Shown in pieces: positions 23,377 through 31,645 of a stretch of 50,651 bases of DNA. Below the pieces are notes generated by a model that worked only from the letters and a program-made list of their open reading frames with translations, was not told the origin of the DNA and did not search any database. A program made the position numbers and the translations under genes. This stretch comes from an uncultured Prevotella sp. (GTDB taxonomy: Bacteria; Bacteroidota; Bacteroidia; Bacteroidales; Bacteroidaceae): positions 1 through 50,651 of the forward strand of contig ONDK01000011.1 in assembly GCA_900316565.1 (NCBI GenBank), written 5' to 3'. Every line of letters begins with the position of its first letter. Position 1 is the first letter of the stretch.

Positions 23377-24978
23377 ATGAAACGATTGACCATTACCTTC
23401 GCCTCACTGCTTTGTGCCTCCGCCATGATGGCACAAGGGGAATACGGCGGTAGCCAGACGTCCAAATGGAATCCTTTGGACAGTCTCACCTATAACATAG
23501 AACTCCAAAGCAGCCTTTCCAAGGGAAAGACACCGCTATGGCTCAATGCCAACAAATATGGTATGAGCTCGCTGGACAAGAGCAACGGCTACATGCGTGC
23601 CAGGGTATACCGTCCGCTGACCGTTGATGACGAACATAAGTTCGGACTCGGCTATGGTGTCGACGTGGCTGTGCCTTACAACTATACAAGCCACTTCGTC
23701 CTGCAGCAGGCCTACGTCGAGGGACGGTGGCTGAAGGGTACCCTCACCCTTGGCGCAAAGGAAGAGCCGATGGCGATGAAGAACCCCTACCTCAGCAGTG
23801 GTGCCCAGACCCTCGGCATCAACTCTCGTCCTGTGCCCGGCGTGCGTCTCGCCTTGCCTGACTACTGGACGGTGCCGTTGACACGTGGATGGCTTCACTT
23901 CAAAGGCCATATGTTCTTTGGTGTACAGACCGACGGCAACTGGCAGGAGAAATTTGCCAGCCAGTATCATCAGCGGTTCAACAAGAAAGACATATACCAT
24001 TCAAAGGCCGGATACCTGATGATAGGCAATCCGGAGAAGTTCATACCCTGGTCGGTGGAGCTGGGCCTGGAGATGGTAACGTATTTCGCGGGCGACATAT
24101 ACCAGCCCATTGCTGACGGCGGCTATAGCGTCGATAAGCGTGACCATGGTTTCAAGGACTTTATGAAATCCTTCTGGGGCCTCGGCGCAGAGAAAGGAGA
24201 GACGGAATGGAAAGGCAAGGAGGGCGACATGCTCGGCTCATGGGTGGCACGTATCAACTATGAAGGTGAGATGAACAACGTCCACTTCTACTTCGACAAG
24301 TTCTTCGAGGACCACTCTATGATGTTTCAGGTCGACAAGTCCGGCTACGGAGAAGGCGACGAGTGGAAGAAATGGAAAAAGAAGAAGTTCATTGTCTATG
24401 ACCTGAAGGATATGATGCTCGGCTTCGAGTGGAACTATAAACCCGACAACTGGTTGAATGATTTCGTCTTCGAATACCTCTATACGAAATACCAGAGCGG
24501 TCCAATCTATCACGACCACACTCCGGAAATGCCTGACCACCTCGGGGGCTCCGACAACTACTACAACCACTACATGTATTCCGGACACCAGCATTGGGGT
24601 CAAGTGGTGGGCAATCCACTCTACCGTTCACCTATATATAACGACACCTACGACAAGGACGGTATGATGCGCGTCCGCGACAACCGCTTCATAGCCCTGC
24701 ACATGGGCCTCGGTGGTCATCCCAACGAGTTCCTTAAGTATCGCTTACTTGCCACATGGCAGGAGGGATGGGGAACCTACGAGACCCCTTATACCAAGGC
24801 TCGCCATAACTTCAGCATGCTTGCTGAGGCTTCTTATGCCCTTCACAGCATAAAGCACAGCTTCTGGAATGGTGTTAACGTGACGGTTGGAGCCGGTGCC
24901 GACTTCGGAAGCATCCTCGAAGGCAACAACTACGGTCTGCAGTTCACCATATCTAAGACCGGTCTAATTAAGTTTTAA
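23377..24978 (+). CDS. Capsule assembly Wzi family outer-membrane protein
   Basis: A predicted outer-membrane barrel of the Wzi family, which in enterobacteria binds capsule at the cell surface. The 533 residues have a signal peptide (MKRLTITFASLLCASAMMAQ) followed by alternating amphipathic strands. Family-like blocks are TPLWLNANKYGMSS near residue 52, LTLGAKEEPMAMKNPYLSSG and the SRPVPGVRLALPDYW block. It opens the polysaccharide locus and is followed after 18 bases by a small lipoprotein gene, probably in the same transcript. The role in anchoring the locus product is inferred from family and context. Confidence 0.85.
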   Translation: MKRLTITFASLLCASAMMAQGEYGGSQTSKWNPLDSLTYNIELQSSLSKGKTPLWLNANKYGMSSLDKSNGYMRARVYRPLTVDDEHKFGLGYGVDVAVPYNYTSHFVLQQAYVEGRWLKGTLTLGAKEEPMAMKNPYLSSGAQTLGINSRPVPGVRLALPDYWTVPLTRGWLHFKGHMFFGVQTDGNWQEKFASQYHQRFNKKDIYHSKAGYLMIGNPEKFIPWSVELGLEMVTYFAGDIYQPIADGGYSVDKRDHGFKDFMKSFWGLGAEKGETEWKGKEGDMLGSWVARINYEGEMNNVHFYFDKFFEDHSMMFQVDKSGYGEGDEWKKWKKKKFIVYDLKDMMLGFEWNYKPDNWLNDFVFEYLYTKYQSGPIYHDHTPEMPDHLGGSDNYYNHYMYSGHQHWGQVVGNPLYRSPIYNDTYDKDGMMRVRDNRFIALHMGLGGHPNEFLKYRLLATWQEGWGTYETPYTKARHNFSMLAEASYALHSIKHSFWNGVNVTVGAGADFGSILEGNNYGLQFTISKTGLIKF

Positions 24979-24996
24979 TCAAAGGAAAAGAAAAAA

Positions 24997-25458
24997 ATGA
25001 AACGTAGCTTCTATATACTTGTCTTGTTTATTGCAACAGCCTTTGCTGTATCATCGTGCTCTCTTGAAACCGACAACGTTCCAGGCGACGGCGACATGGA
25101 GGGTATGTGGCATCTTGTGAGCATAGAATATCTTAACGTTGACGGTGCCGGAAAGGACTCCGTGGCCGACATGAGCGGTGAGCGCGTCTTCTGGTCTTTC
25201 CAGCATAAGCTGTTGCAGTTGAAAGACTATGACGGAGGAAGGCAGACAATGCTGTGCCGTTTCGACATTGCTGACGGTAAGTTGACACTCCATGACTTCT
25301 ATATCAACGCGAGAAGCCACGACAACATCACCACCGATATGACAAAACTCACCCCCTACGGCCTTACTTCGCTTACTCCGACCTTCAGCTATCATATCAG
25401 CGGTGGCAAGCTGACGCTTGAGGCCGACGGTGAGGTTATGCGTTTTAAGAGGTTCTGA
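24997..25458 (+). CDS. Lipocalin-like lipoprotein
   Basis: A small lipoprotein of 153 residues with signal peptide and lipobox VSSC (Cys21). After an acidic linker it starts a compact beta domain with MEGMWHLVSIEYL, ending in ISGGKLTLEADGEVMRFKRF. The opening Trp with following strands and the closing GKLTL-GEVMRFKR strand pair are typical of lipocalin-like proteins of Bacteroidetes. It is probably cotranscribed with the Wzi-family gene. Its ligand is unknown. Its stop codon lies inside the bidirectional hairpin at 25452-25472. Confidence 0.8.
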   Translation: MKRSFYILVLFIATAFAVSSCSLETDNVPGDGDMEGMWHLVSIEYLNVDGAGKDSVADMSGERVFWSFQHKLLQLKDYDGGRQTMLCRFDIADGKLTLHDFYINARSHDNITTDMTKLTPYGLTSLTPTFSYHISGGKLTLEADGEVMRFKRF

Positions 25459-25472
25459 CCACGGGTCAGAAC
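25452..25472. terminator. Bidirectional hairpin spanning two stop codons
   Basis: GTTCTGACC (25452-25460) pairs perfectly with GGTCAGAAC (25464-25472) across a 3-base loop. The stem contains the TGA of the lipoprotein gene and the TGA of the convergent sugar transferase gene. Confidence 0.65.
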
Positions 25473-26095
25473 TTCTTTCCGAATACAATGTTTAGGAATG
25501 TCTTCCCTAGAATGTTTATGTCGAACCACCACGAGCGGTGCTGTAAGTAGTAGAGGTCGAGCTCCAGCCGGCGCAGCATCTTCTCCATGGTGTCAGTGTA
25601 TCCATTATATAATGTAGCGTAGGAGGTTACTCCCGGACGTATCTGGTATAGATAGACGTACCGTTTGTCGTGCTCCATTATTTTATCGATATAGTATTTC
25701 CGTTCTGGACGCGGGCCAATGAACGCCATGTCGCCAATAAAGACATTCCAGAGCTGGGGCAGTTCGTCAAGGTGGTGCTCACGCAGAAAGCGTCCTGTCT
25801 TGGTCATCCTGTCGTCCTTGTCATGTTTGTAGAGCTGAGGTCCGTCCTTCTCGGCATCGACCTTCATGCTCCGGAACTTATATATGTAGAATGGCCGCCC
25901 GAAACGTCCTATCCTCTCCTGTTTGAAGATAGCCGGACCACCGTCCTCGCGTTTTACGAGAATATAGCATATGAGGAAAAGCGGTGAGAAAATGATGAGA
26001 CAGACAGCTGCCACGAGCATGTCGACTGCTCGCTTTACGTTACGTTCAAAGACAGACATGCCGTCCGGTATGTATTGGGTTTCGTATTTAGTCAT
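25466..26095 (-). CDS. Initiating sugar-phosphate transferase (PglC/WcaJ C-terminal type)
   Basis: A membrane phosphoglycosyl transferase that starts a polysaccharide unit by moving a sugar-1-phosphate from a UDP-sugar to undecaprenyl phosphate at the cytoplasmic face. The 209 residues have one membrane-entering helix (about 25-48) and the monotopic catalytic domain: FKQERIGRFGRPFYIYKFRSM, the Asp110-Glu111 dyad in LDELPQLWNV, and GDMAFIGPRPE. No N-terminal CoA-binding-like domain is present, so it is the minimal form. The sugar used is not determinable. It is divergent from ugd and convergent with the lipoprotein gene; no clear promoter is seen, though AATATTTG lies within the divergent gap. 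Confidence 0.92.
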   Translation of the reverse strand: MTKYETQYIPDGMSVFERNVKRAVDMLVAAVCLIIFSPLFLICYILVKREDGGPAIFKQERIGRFGRPFYIYKFRSMKVDAEKDGPQLYKHDKDDRMTKTGRFLREHHLDELPQLWNVFIGDMAFIGPRPERKYYIDKIMEHDKRYVYLYQIRPGVTSYATLYNGYTDTMEKMLRRLELDLYYLQHRSWWFDINILGKTFLNIVFGKKF

Positions 26096-26200
26096 CTCTA
26101 TTCATATATTCTTCTCTACTATAAAACGCTAACTTTTCCTTAATATTGCCTGCAAATGCAAATATTATTTATTTTCTTTTCTGATTACCTCGGTTTGTAT

Positions 26201-26208
26201 TATCTTTG
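26201..26208 (+). promoter_or_regulatory. -7 element of the UDP-glucose dehydrogenase gene
   Basis: TATCTTTG lies 26 bases before the ATG at 26235; -33 is weak. Confidence 0.55.
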
Positions 26209-26234
26209 CATAAAATTTGTTACAACTGTTTAGT

Positions 26235-27488
26235 ATGGATACAGAAAATCTAAAGATAGCCGTAGCCGGAACAGGATACGTGGGACTGAGCATTGCCACT
26301 TTGCTCAGTCAGCACCATCAGGTGAAGGCTGTCGACGTGATTCCTGAGAAGGTAGACCTCATCAACAGCCGCAAGTCGCCTATTCAGGATGAGTATATTG
26401 AGAAATACCTTGCGGAGAAAGACCTTAACCTTACTGCCACTACCGACGGAGAGGAGGCCTACAAGGATGCTGATTTTGTAGTGGTGGCCACGCCGACCAA
26501 CTACGATACTAAGAAGAATTTCTTTGACACCCGGCATGTCGAGGAGGTCATAGAACTCGTCATGAAGGTGAACCCCAAGGCCATCATCGTCATTAAGTCG
26601 ACCATCCCGGTGGGCTATACCGAGAGTGTCAGAAAAAAGTACAACAACGACAACATTATCTTTGCGCCGGAGTTTCTTCGTGAGAGCAAGGCCCTCTACG
26701 ACAACCTCTATCCTAGCCGTATCATTGTCGGACGGCCGGAGGGCGACGAGCGTCTCGACAAGGCAGCGCATGTCTTTGCCGCCCTGCTGCAGGAAGGCGC
26801 AGAGAAGAAAGACATTGACACGCTGTTCATGGGACTGACCGAGGCGGAGGCCGTGAAACTCTTCGCCAACACCTACCTGGCCCTTCGTGTAAGCTATTTC
26901 AATGAGCTCGACACCTATGCCGAGGTGAAAGGCCTCAACACTCAGAACATCATTAAGGGCGTATGCCTCGACCCGCGCATAGGCAGCTTCTACAACAATC
27001 CGTCCTTCGGATATGGCGGCTACTGTCTGCCTAAGGACACGAAGCAGCTCCTGGCCAACTACAAGGATGTGCCGGAGAACCTTATCCAGGCCATAGTGGA
27101 GAGCAACCGCACGCGTAAGGACTTCATCGCCAACCAGGTCCTTCAGAAAGCCGGCTACTACGATTATGTGAGCCGCGGCGACTATGACCCGACGGAGGAA
27201 CGTCCTTGCGTCATCGGCGTCTACCGTCTTACCATGAAGTCGAACAGCGACAACTTCCGTCAGTCATCCATACAGGGTGTCATGAAACGTGTGAAAGCCA
27301 AGGGTGCGTCGGTTATCATTTACGAGCCGACACTTAAGGACGGCTCCACATTCTTCGGTAGTAAGGTTGTCAACGACCTCGAGGAGTTCAAGCGTCAGAG
27401 CCAGGCTATCATCGCTAACCGCTATGACGCTGTGCTCGATGATGTGGAGGACAAGGTCTACACGCGTGACATCTTCCGCCGCGACTGA
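26235..27488 (+). CDS. ugd: UDP-glucose 6-dehydrogenase family protein
   Basis: Oxidises UDP-glucose to UDP-glucuronate with two NAD+; a cytoplasmic enzyme that supplies acidic sugar for the capsule. The 417 residues show the Rossmann motif GTGYVG (12-17), VVATPTNYD, the [22 protein letters not shown] block and the catalytic cysteine Cys264 in [15 protein letters not shown]. The TTG at 26217 could extend it by six residues; the ATG at 26235 is preferred. A related UDP-sugar (for example UDP-N-acetylmannosamine) dehydrogenase is a less likely alternative, because the length and GGYCLPKDT context fit the glucose enzyme. A hairpin within the convergent gene at 27565 may end it. Confidence 0.88.
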   Translation: MDTENLKIAVAGTGYVGLSIATLLSQHHQVKAVDVIPEKVDLINSRKSPIQDEYIEKYLAEKDLNLTATTDGEEAYKDADFVVVATPTNYDTKKNFFDTRHVEEVIELVMKVNPKAIIVIKSTIPVGYTESVRKKYNNDNIIFAPEFLRESKALYDNLYPSRIIVGRPEGDERLDKAAHVFAALLQEGAEKKDIDTLFMGLTEAEAVKLFANTYLALRVSYFNELDTYAEVKGLNTQNIIKGVCLDPRIGSFYNNPSFGYGGYCLPKDTKQLLANYKDVPENLIQAIVESNRTRKDFIANQVLQKAGYYDYVSRGDYDPTEERPCVIGVYRLTMKSNSDNFRQSSIQGVMKRVKAKGASVIIYEPTLKDGSTFFGSKVVNDLEEFKRQSQAIIANRYDAVLDDVEDKVYTRDIFRRD

Positions 27489-27528
27489 TAAAAAGAGAAT
27501 TCTGGAAATCATTCCCGCCGTTGTGAGG

Positions 27529-28419
27529 CTAATGCCTTCCCAACGCGCGGAACAACCTGCAGAGCTGCTTCATCCCTAAGAGATGAAGCAGTTTTAGTTT
27601 ATACGTACTGTAATAGGGTAGGGTGGGAAGCTGTATGTAACGGTCGTTGCCGCTGGCCGCGTAGGTGCTTATCTGGATGTTAAGCACGTGGCGGTAGTAA
27701 TCCTCAAAGCCCTTGTGTCTCATCAGCCTGTCGGAGACAAACGGCAGGTGGGCTTTGAGCAGGTCAAACAAGGCATCGCCGTCAGCCTTTACGGTGATAC
27801 CCTTTCTGTTATATATATAATGATATAGTCCAAGATGTGTCGTGCGGACCACCTTGGCATTCCTCAAAAGCAGCGGGAGCATGTAGACATCCTCGAACTT
27901 CTTGCCTCTCGGATACCTCACACCATGAAACAACCTGCGCCGGTATACCTTGTTACAGGCATAGCAGTGGGTGTAGGCGCGGCCGTCGAACCAGTACTGA
28001 GCCATGTCGGTATACTCCCTGTCGGGCAAGTTCAGCGAGAACAGGACATTCTCCCCGTCTTCTTTCCTCACGGAATATTCCAGGATGTCGTACGTGGGAT
28101 GCTTTTCCATCATCTCCACGAGTTCCTTGTAGGTGCCGGGGGCAATGTAGTCGTCGGAATCGACAAACGTTATCATCTCTCCCTTGGCTACGTCCAGACC
28201 TTTGTTCCGCGCCTCTGACAGTCCGCCGTTCTTCTGATGCACAACCCTTATGCCGTTTCTCCCGTCATACTCATCGCATATCTCAGCCGTTCCGTCCGTT
28301 GACCCGTCGTCGACAATTATCAACTCCATGTCTTCCACGCACTGTGAAAGCACGCTTTCCAAGCATCTTCTTAGCGTTCTTTCAACATTATATGCCGGTA
28401 TGATGACTGATAGCAACAT
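27529..28419 (-). CDS. Glycosyltransferase family 2
   Basis: A GT-A sugar transferase, cytoplasmic or membrane-associated, adding a residue to the lipid-linked unit. The 296 residues start with LLSVIIPAYNVERTLRRCLESVLSQ, then LIIVDDGSTDGT, NGGLSEARNKGL and the metal-binding FVDSDDYI. A C-terminal helical part (about 200-296) is rich in aromatic and basic residues. It lies 44 bp after another GT2 gene (28464-29231) on the same strand and is probably cotranscribed. Its 3' coding end holds a hairpin that may terminate the opposing ugd transcript. Donor and acceptor are unknown. Confidence 0.9.
   Translation of the reverse strand: MLLSVIIPAYNVERTLRRCLESVLSQCVEDMELIIVDDGSTDGTAEICDEYDGRNGIRVVHQKNGGLSEARNKGLDVAKGEMITFVDSDDYIAPGTYKELVEMMEKHPTYDILEYSVRKEDGENVLFSLNLPDREYTDMAQYWFDGRAYTHCYACNKVYRRRLFHGVRYPRGKKFEDVYMLPLLLRNAKVVRTTHLGLYHYIYNRKGITVKADGDALFDLLKAHLPFVSDRLMRHKGFEDYYRHVLNIQISTYAASGNDRYIQLPTLPYYSTYKLKLLHLLGMKQLCRLFRALGRH
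27565..27599 (+). terminator. Plus-strand terminator inside a convergent coding end
   Basis: CTGCTTCATC (27565-27574) pairs with GATGAAGCAG (27582-27591), a perfect 10-bp stem with a 7-base loop followed by TTTTAGTTT. It sits 77 bases after the ugd stop but within the last codons of the opposing glycosyltransferase gene. Confidence 0.65.
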
Positions 28420-28463
28420 CCTTATCCAAAATTATACATGGTGTTATTATAACAGTGGTGTCG

Positions 28464-29231
28464 TTAATGTTTCGGAATCTCCCTGAATTGTAAAATCTTA
28501 TAAAGATACTTCGAGGCTACAAAGAGTCTGTTTGTATGAATGCCGTTTTCACGGCAAGCCCGGACATCTTCTAACAATCCTATCATTCTGTTGTGGATGC
28601 TCTTGGTACTGGCGCCGCCAGCTCTCATGGTAACGAAGTCGCGGTTTATGTAACGATAAGATATGCGGTATTTCAGAAACAGTCTGACCATTATCTCAAA
28701 GTCGGCAGCAATCTGGTAATCAGTCTTGTATAATCCCGCTTTCTTGTATATATCATTCCTAACATAAAATGATGGGTGAGCCGGCATAAATCCAAAGCGC
28801 AGCCAGAAAGGACGAAACCGTTTTGAAGAATAATAGCGGATAGTCTTATGAAGGTCAGAGTCTCTGACGAAATGGATGTCCCCATAAACGGCATCCACTT
28901 TTTCCCCTTGCATAACATTGACTACGTTTTCAATGATATCGTTGCTTGTGAAGAAATCGTCAGAGTTGATGATTCCTATAACGTCGCCAGTGGCCATTGC
29001 TATCCCTTGGTTCATTCCGTCGTAGATACCTTTGTCTTCCTCCGAAATCCATTTCATTCTTCCATTGAACTTTGGCTCGTATTCCTTTACCAGTTCCAGG
29101 GTGCCGTCAGTAGACCCGCCGTCCTTGACGATGTATTCAATGTTCCGGTATGTTTGACTTAATACAGACTCCATAGTATCTTTGATTGTAGCTACAGAAT
29201 TATAGCTTGTAGTTACGATAGATACTTTCAT
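28464..29231 (-). CDS. Glycosyltransferase family 2 (WcaA-like)
   Basis: A 255-residue GT-A transferase. It opens KVSIVTTSYNSVATIKDTMESVLSQ, continues YIVKDGGSTDGT, EDKGIYDGMNQGI and IGIINSDDFF (the metal site), then MPAHPSFYVRNDIY. The KDGGSTDGT plus GIYDGMNQGI pair is typical of the WcaA-type subgroup often found in exopolysaccharide loci. The frame remains open to 29414, but the extension is not transferase sequence and contains the promoter, so the ATG at 29231 is used. It is probably the first gene of a two-gene unit with 27529-28419. Confidence 0.9.
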   Translation of the reverse strand: MKVSIVTTSYNSVATIKDTMESVLSQTYRNIEYIVKDGGSTDGTLELVKEYEPKFNGRMKWISEEDKGIYDGMNQGIAMATGDVIGIINSDDFFTSNDIIENVVNVMQGEKVDAVYGDIHFVRDSDLHKTIRYYSSKRFRPFWLRFGFMPAHPSFYVRNDIYKKAGLYKTDYQIAADFEIMVRLFLKYRISYRYINRDFVTMRAGGASTKSIHNRMIGLLEDVRACRENGIHTNRLFVASKYLYKILQFREIPKH

Positions 29232-29302
29232 GCTGGAATCTTTATTAAATGAATCTTTTGAAGTCACAATATAGTAAATGGCTATTTCGTTGTTACTGTG
29301 TG

Positions 29303-29332
29303 CAAATTTAATAAAAATATGCGACATAGCAA
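29303..29332 (-). promoter_or_regulatory. Promoter of the two-glycosyltransferase operon
   Basis: Minus strand TTG (29330-29332), 19 bases, TAAATTTG (29303-29310), predicting a leader of about 70 bases. Confidence 0.65.
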
Positions 29333-29419
29333 CAACAAACCATGTTTTTAATTCGTTTTTCCTTTTATTCAAATGATTCAATGGCAAAGATGGAAATCTA
29401 CAATGGTTTTCCAATTGGA

Positions 29420-29500
29420 TTACAAAGGCTCTGTAACGTTGTTACAAAGGCTCTGTAATGTTGTTACAAGTCTTCTGTAATGTCATTACAAAAATACAGG
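29420..29500. repeat. 22-bp tandem repeat with nested dyads (about 3.6 copies)
   Basis: Three full 22-bp units start at 29420, 29442 and 29464, with a partial fourth at 29486. Units 1 and 2 differ at one base; unit 3 keeps the ends but has changes in the middle. Each unit reads TTACA-n7-TGTAA and joins the next as TGTAA-n5-TTACA, so the array is a ladder of alternating palindromes. The rest of 29232-29788 is AT-rich and holds the minus-strand promoter at 29303 but no gene. Confidence 0.75.
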
Positions 29501-29788
29501 ACAAATATTGTAAAGAATAAGCCGGTCATCACGACTTGCATAAAAGTTTTACAAAGATCTGTCCTTGCCAAGCGTCGACAACTTGCGTAACTTGGATGAA
29601 ATTACTTTGTCCATTGATTATTTATCTATTGTCTATCCGGATGTTACATAAAGTTTTATCCTAAAACCATGTTATAAAACCCCTGTCCCATCGGGAAGAT
29701 TAAAATAAAGTAGCATTGAAATAAAATAATAATCCTGTTCTTCCGTTTATACAATTGGTTTTATCTTTAGATAACGAACTTATCAGGA

Positions 29789-31513
29789 ATGAAAATAATG
29801 AATACGCGACTTTTCCTTTTCTTATTGGTCTTGTTGCCTCTGACATGTAATGCCTCAATACAGCTATTCAGAAATGGTGTTTCCAACTATGATATTGTTT
29901 TATGTGAAGGAGCTTCTGTGTCGGAAAGAACCGCCGCTTACGAGCTGTCAGATTATCTTCACAAGATTAGTGGTGCCAATATCCCTGTTGCCAACGGTTC
30001 TCGCCATGGTAGGAAATACATTTATGTAGGGTATGATGGCTTTGTTGGCAATGCCCTGGGAGCCAAACGGCCGAACAATGATGACGAAGGCTTTCGTCTG
30101 GTGTCAAGTAAGGGCAACCTGTATATCTATGGCGGAAAAGAGCGTGGAACGATGTATGGCGTTTATAGATTTCTGGATGAGAAGTTGGGCGTAAGATGGT
30201 ATACAAAGGAAGTCGTTAAAGTGCCTCGTCTTAGGAAATTTGAACTTAATGACCTCGACGAGCGTGAGGAGCCCGCTTTTGCTTATCGTTCCGTCCTTTA
30301 TTATACCAGCTTGCACAATATAGACTGGAATGCCCATAATATGGTCAATTCTATATTGGGGGCTTCCAATGAAAACAAATATGGCGGCACGCAAGGGTAC
30401 TTGGGCGTGCATACCATGACATCCATGGTTTCCGCAAAGGAGTTTTTCAAGGACCATCCTGAGTACTTCGCCCTGAATGACGGCAAGCGGATTGATAACG
30501 GACAATTGTGCCTGTCCAATCCAAATGTCATTAAGCTGTTGATCTCACGTACTATTGATGAGATAAAGAAATACCCTGGCTGTTGGAGCTACAGCGTCAG
30601 CCAAGATGACAACTCTCTCTTTTGCCAGTGCAAGAAATGCAGGGCGTTGGAAAAGAGATATGGAGGTCCTTCCGGCCTGGTGCTGTGGGCTGTAAACAAA
30701 GTCGCTGATGCTGTAGGACAAAAATACCCTGATGTGAGAATTGGCACGCTTGCCTATCACCTGACGCAAAAGCCACCGGTAAATATCTATCCAAGAAAGA
30801 ATGTGGAAATCCGGTTCTGTATGGACGGATGTTTCTCTCATCCTTTGACAGCCAGTGAGAATGCCGCTATCTATAATGATCTGAAAGGTTGGAATAAGTT
30901 GACAAGTAACATTGTCATATGGGACTATTCCACAAGCTTCTATCATTATCTTATGCCTGTTCCCAGCATAAATCGTATAGCATCCAACATGAGCCTATTT
31001 AAGAACTTCCATTTTCATGGTGTAATGGAGATGGGACAGTATGATGCTTATGGAGGCGAATTTTACGAGTTGAAGCAATGGCTGTTCGCAAAACTGCTAT
31101 GGAATCCTTCTGATAATCCAGATTCGCTGGTTCGGGATTTCATATATGGTGTTTATGGAAAGGCTGCGAACAATGTGATGAGGTATTACAATCTGACGGA
31201 ACAGCTTGGCGTAAAGAACCATTTTGTCTTCGATACAAGATACGACACGCCCTTTTATGCTGACGACTATCTTAACACAAGCAGAAGGCTTCTTGACCAA
31301 GCTCTTGAGATGGTAAAAGGCAATACCCTGGAATATGACAATGTTGAGAAGCTAAGGGCTTCAATATTGTATCTTCAGGTTATGAGAAATAAGCCATTGT
31401 CTCTGACCAATGGCGATGCAGAGAAGCTGAGGCAGTTCTTCCTTAAGTATAAGTGGGAGGAGCGTGAAGGGAAAAGTTATACTGACTTTGTTCAGAAGAT
31501 GAGCTACTGGTGA
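29789..31513 (+). CDS. Secreted DUF4838 domain-containing protein
   Basis: A predicted periplasmic or cell-surface glycoside hydrolase-like protein. Residues 1 to about 22 are a signal peptide. Then comes a GH67/GH20-type N-terminal beta domain (about 25-150; AYELSDYLHKISGANIPV, GTMYGVYRFLDEKLGVRW), followed by the DUF4838 barrel with the SVSQDDNSLFCQCKKCRALE cluster. The 574-residue length is usual. In a polysaccharide locus it could trim or modify the product (inference). The reading frame continues, after a single TGA, into a strongly hydrophobic helix and basic tail (31514-31645); see that entry. An in-frame ATG at 29798 is an alternative start. Confidence 0.85.
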   Translation: MKIMNTRLFLFLLVLLPLTCNASIQLFRNGVSNYDIVLCEGASVSERTAAYELSDYLHKISGANIPVANGSRHGRKYIYVGYDGFVGNALGAKRPNNDDEGFRLVSSKGNLYIYGGKERGTMYGVYRFLDEKLGVRWYTKEVVKVPRLRKFELNDLDEREEPAFAYRSVLYYTSLHNIDWNAHNMVNSILGASNENKYGGTQGYLGVHTMTSMVSAKEFFKDHPEYFALNDGKRIDNGQLCLSNPNVIKLLISRTIDEIKKYPGCWSYSVSQDDNSLFCQCKKCRALEKRYGGPSGLVLWAVNKVADAVGQKYPDVRIGTLAYHLTQKPPVNIYPRKNVEIRFCMDGCFSHPLTASENAAIYNDLKGWNKLTSNIVIWDYSTSFYHYLMPVPSINRIASNMSLFKNFHFHGVMEMGQYDAYGGEFYELKQWLFAKLLWNPSDNPDSLVRDFIYGVYGKAANNVMRYYNLTEQLGVKNHFVFDTRYDTPFYADDYLNTSRRLLDQALEMVKGNTLEYDNVEKLRASILYLQVMRNKPLSLTNGDAEKLRQFFLKYKWEEREGKSYTDFVQKMSYW

Positions 31514-31645
31514 CTGACCGCTGTCTTGTTGTTGATATTAGTCGGGATGATACCAGTAAGCTTGCTGCTTTACAGGACCCGGAAGAGAAGAAAGATTTTA
31601 AAAAAGGAATTTGATGCAGATGAGACTTCTCAAGCACATATTTAA
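31514..31645 (+). other. In-frame post-stop membrane helix (possible lost C-terminal anchor or small membrane protein)
   Basis: In the same frame as the DUF4838 gene, directly after its TGA, 43 codons remain open to a TAA at 31643-31645. They encode LTAVLLLILVGMIPVSLLLY, a clear membrane helix, then RTRKRRKILKKEF and an acidic end. This is the layout of a type I C-terminal anchor with a basic cytoplasmic tail. Either a TGG-to-TGA change removed the anchor, or a separate small protein is made from TTG (31526) or ATG (31547). It overlaps the flippase start by 32 bases. A second, out-of-frame 34-codon ORF (GTG 31510 to TGA 31614) also fits the gap but looks less protein-like. Confidence 0.4.

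Noticed and set aside
26217-26234. TTG start of ugd
   Set aside because: The six extra residues are not needed; ATG at 26235 gives the usual N terminus ahead of the Rossmann motif.
29420-29500. CRISPR-like array
   Set aside because: The 22-bp units are directly adjacent with no spacers, and there are no cas genes in the window.
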